Source: Takakia lepidozioides (lineage: Eukaryota; Streptophyta; Takakiopsida; Takakiales; Takakiaceae). Taken from it: DNA of 64,000 bases. The notes beneath the pieces are model-generated. The model searched no databases. It saw only the letters and a program-made list of their open reading frames with translations, and was not told the origin of the DNA. The stretch is from the NCBI GenBank assembly GCA_030704615.1, contig CM060734.1, forward strand, positions 49,802,042 to 49,866,041. The letters run 5' to 3'. Both the position numbers and the translations under genes were made by a program. This document shows positions 63,487 to 64,000 of this stretch, one piece after another (the stretch's first letter is position 1; the number at the start of each line of letters is the position of its first letter).

Positions 63487-64000
63487 AACATTGCGTTAAC
63501 GCAAGGTTATTTCCCATTGTCCTGGTTTCACTTACCTATACCTGGGTATCCCATAATGCCGTTTTTCTGGATGTGAAAGGGGATAAACTGACAGGAAAAT
63601 CAGCCTTGCGTCAACGCAAGGTTGATGAAGTGGCAGGCTATGTAGCTTTTCCTGTGGTTTTGGGCAATTCAAATCCAGTTCCAATGCTGCCAAGATGAAC
63701 ATAAGACTGTTTGGAGTCGGTTTGAAATGCTATTTACAACTTTCACTGTACCAACAAACAGCCTTGCGTTGACGCAAGGTTGTTTGGCGGTATGGATTGC
63801 TGGAAATTTCCCGCAGCCATCCCCCGATTTCAATACAATTGTAGGAAACTTATGATTATGAGATAGCATTGACATGTGTTTCAACAGAGGATTTCAACAT
63901 TGCGCCAACGCAATGTTGAATATCCGCACCAGTACATAGTCTGATGGTAGTTTTCAGGCAGTGTTTTCCATTTCCTCTCTGAATGAAAACAACCTTGCGT
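63487..64000. repeat. Palindrome array in the last intron or 3' region
   Basis: Units of the same consensus are centred at 63,497.5 (GTTAAC centre), 63,612.5, 63,770.5 and 63,906.5, and a half-unit CAACCTTGCGT is cut by the window end. Spacing is 95-158 bp. No coding exon was recognised among them, so they lie in an intron or beyond the gene. Confidence 0.85.

Overview
This window looks like nuclear DNA from a large, repeat-dense streptophyte genome. A charophyte alga such as Chara is my best guess, with a bryophyte-grade plant as the alternative. The evidence is degenerate PPR genes of plant type, Ty3/gypsy elements with chromodomain or PHD-finger integrases, a DNMT3-like methyltransferase, plant-like ribosomal and LYR-protein fragments, spliceosomal introns, and very few intact genes. 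The species call is inference. Nearly all recognisable coding sequence is transposon-derived and much of it is broken.

Layout: (1) 1-1.0 kb is unassigned. (2) About 1.0-7.0 kb, minus strand, is a degenerate LINE with an AP-type endonuclease, reverse transcriptase, a 2A-like motif and a chromodomain downstream of the RT. (3) 8.35-10.8 kb, minus, is a decayed PPR gene. (4) 11.8-13.9 kb, minus, is the gag-protease half of a Ty3/gypsy element with its 5' LTR. (5) 14.0-22.4 kb, minus, is copy A of a Ty3/gypsy family that carries a cytosine-C5 methyltransferase; this copy has lost RT/RNase H but keeps an open methyltransferase domain. (6) 23.1-27.65 kb is a small cluster of broken KP4-like (killer-toxin family) secreted-protein genes with their duplicated upstream regions. 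(7) 28.1-28.84 kb is copy B, the 3' end of the methyltransferase family. (8) 28.85-34.95 kb, minus, is a chromodomain Ty3/gypsy element with its integrase core deleted. (9) 34.95-41.3 kb is AT-rich with dispersed repeats and two well-delimited hAT-type MITEs with perfect 8-bp target duplications. (10) 41.3-42.64 kb is copy C, another 3' end of the methyltransferase family. (11) 42.94-43.57 kb is the 3' LTR of a relative of element (4). (12) 43.66-47.54 kb, continuing at 59.56-59.81 kb, minus, is a MULE-type SWIM transposase gene split by copy D. (13) 47,547-59,554, plus, is copy D, a nearly complete 12.0-kb methyltransferase retroelement. (14) 60.48-63.4 kb, plus, is an unknown multi-exon gene whose two long introns hold arrays of palindromes related to an array downstream of the transposase gene.

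The most unusual system is the methyltransferase retroelement. Its order is gag - protease - DNMT3-like methyltransferase - RT - RNase H - DDE integrase - PHD finger, so it encodes both a chromatin mark writer and a likely chromatin reader. Its chromosomal ends are permuted relative to normal LTRs. Copy D reads A1 - internal - B1-A2-B2, with A1/A2 of 355 bp and B1/B2 of 87 bp, bounded by TGTC...GACA and a 4-bp GAGC duplication whose removal restores the interrupted transposase reading frame. Copies A, B and C show the same junctions. The primer site next to A1 is complementary to a stretch inside A (19 nt in copy D, 13 nt in copy A, with compensatory changes), which points to Tf1-like self-priming. 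Copy D also carries fragments of host genes (an RPS18 exon with flanking splice sites, and a LYRM4/ISD11-like ORF).

A second notable system is the set of palindromes with consensus CCTYGYGT-NN-ACRCRAGG. They form an exactly 42-bp-spaced array beside the SWIM transposase gene and more widely spaced arrays in the long introns of the divergent gene. One two-gene DNA transposon later split by the retroelement would explain this, but it is not proven because the right end lies outside the window.
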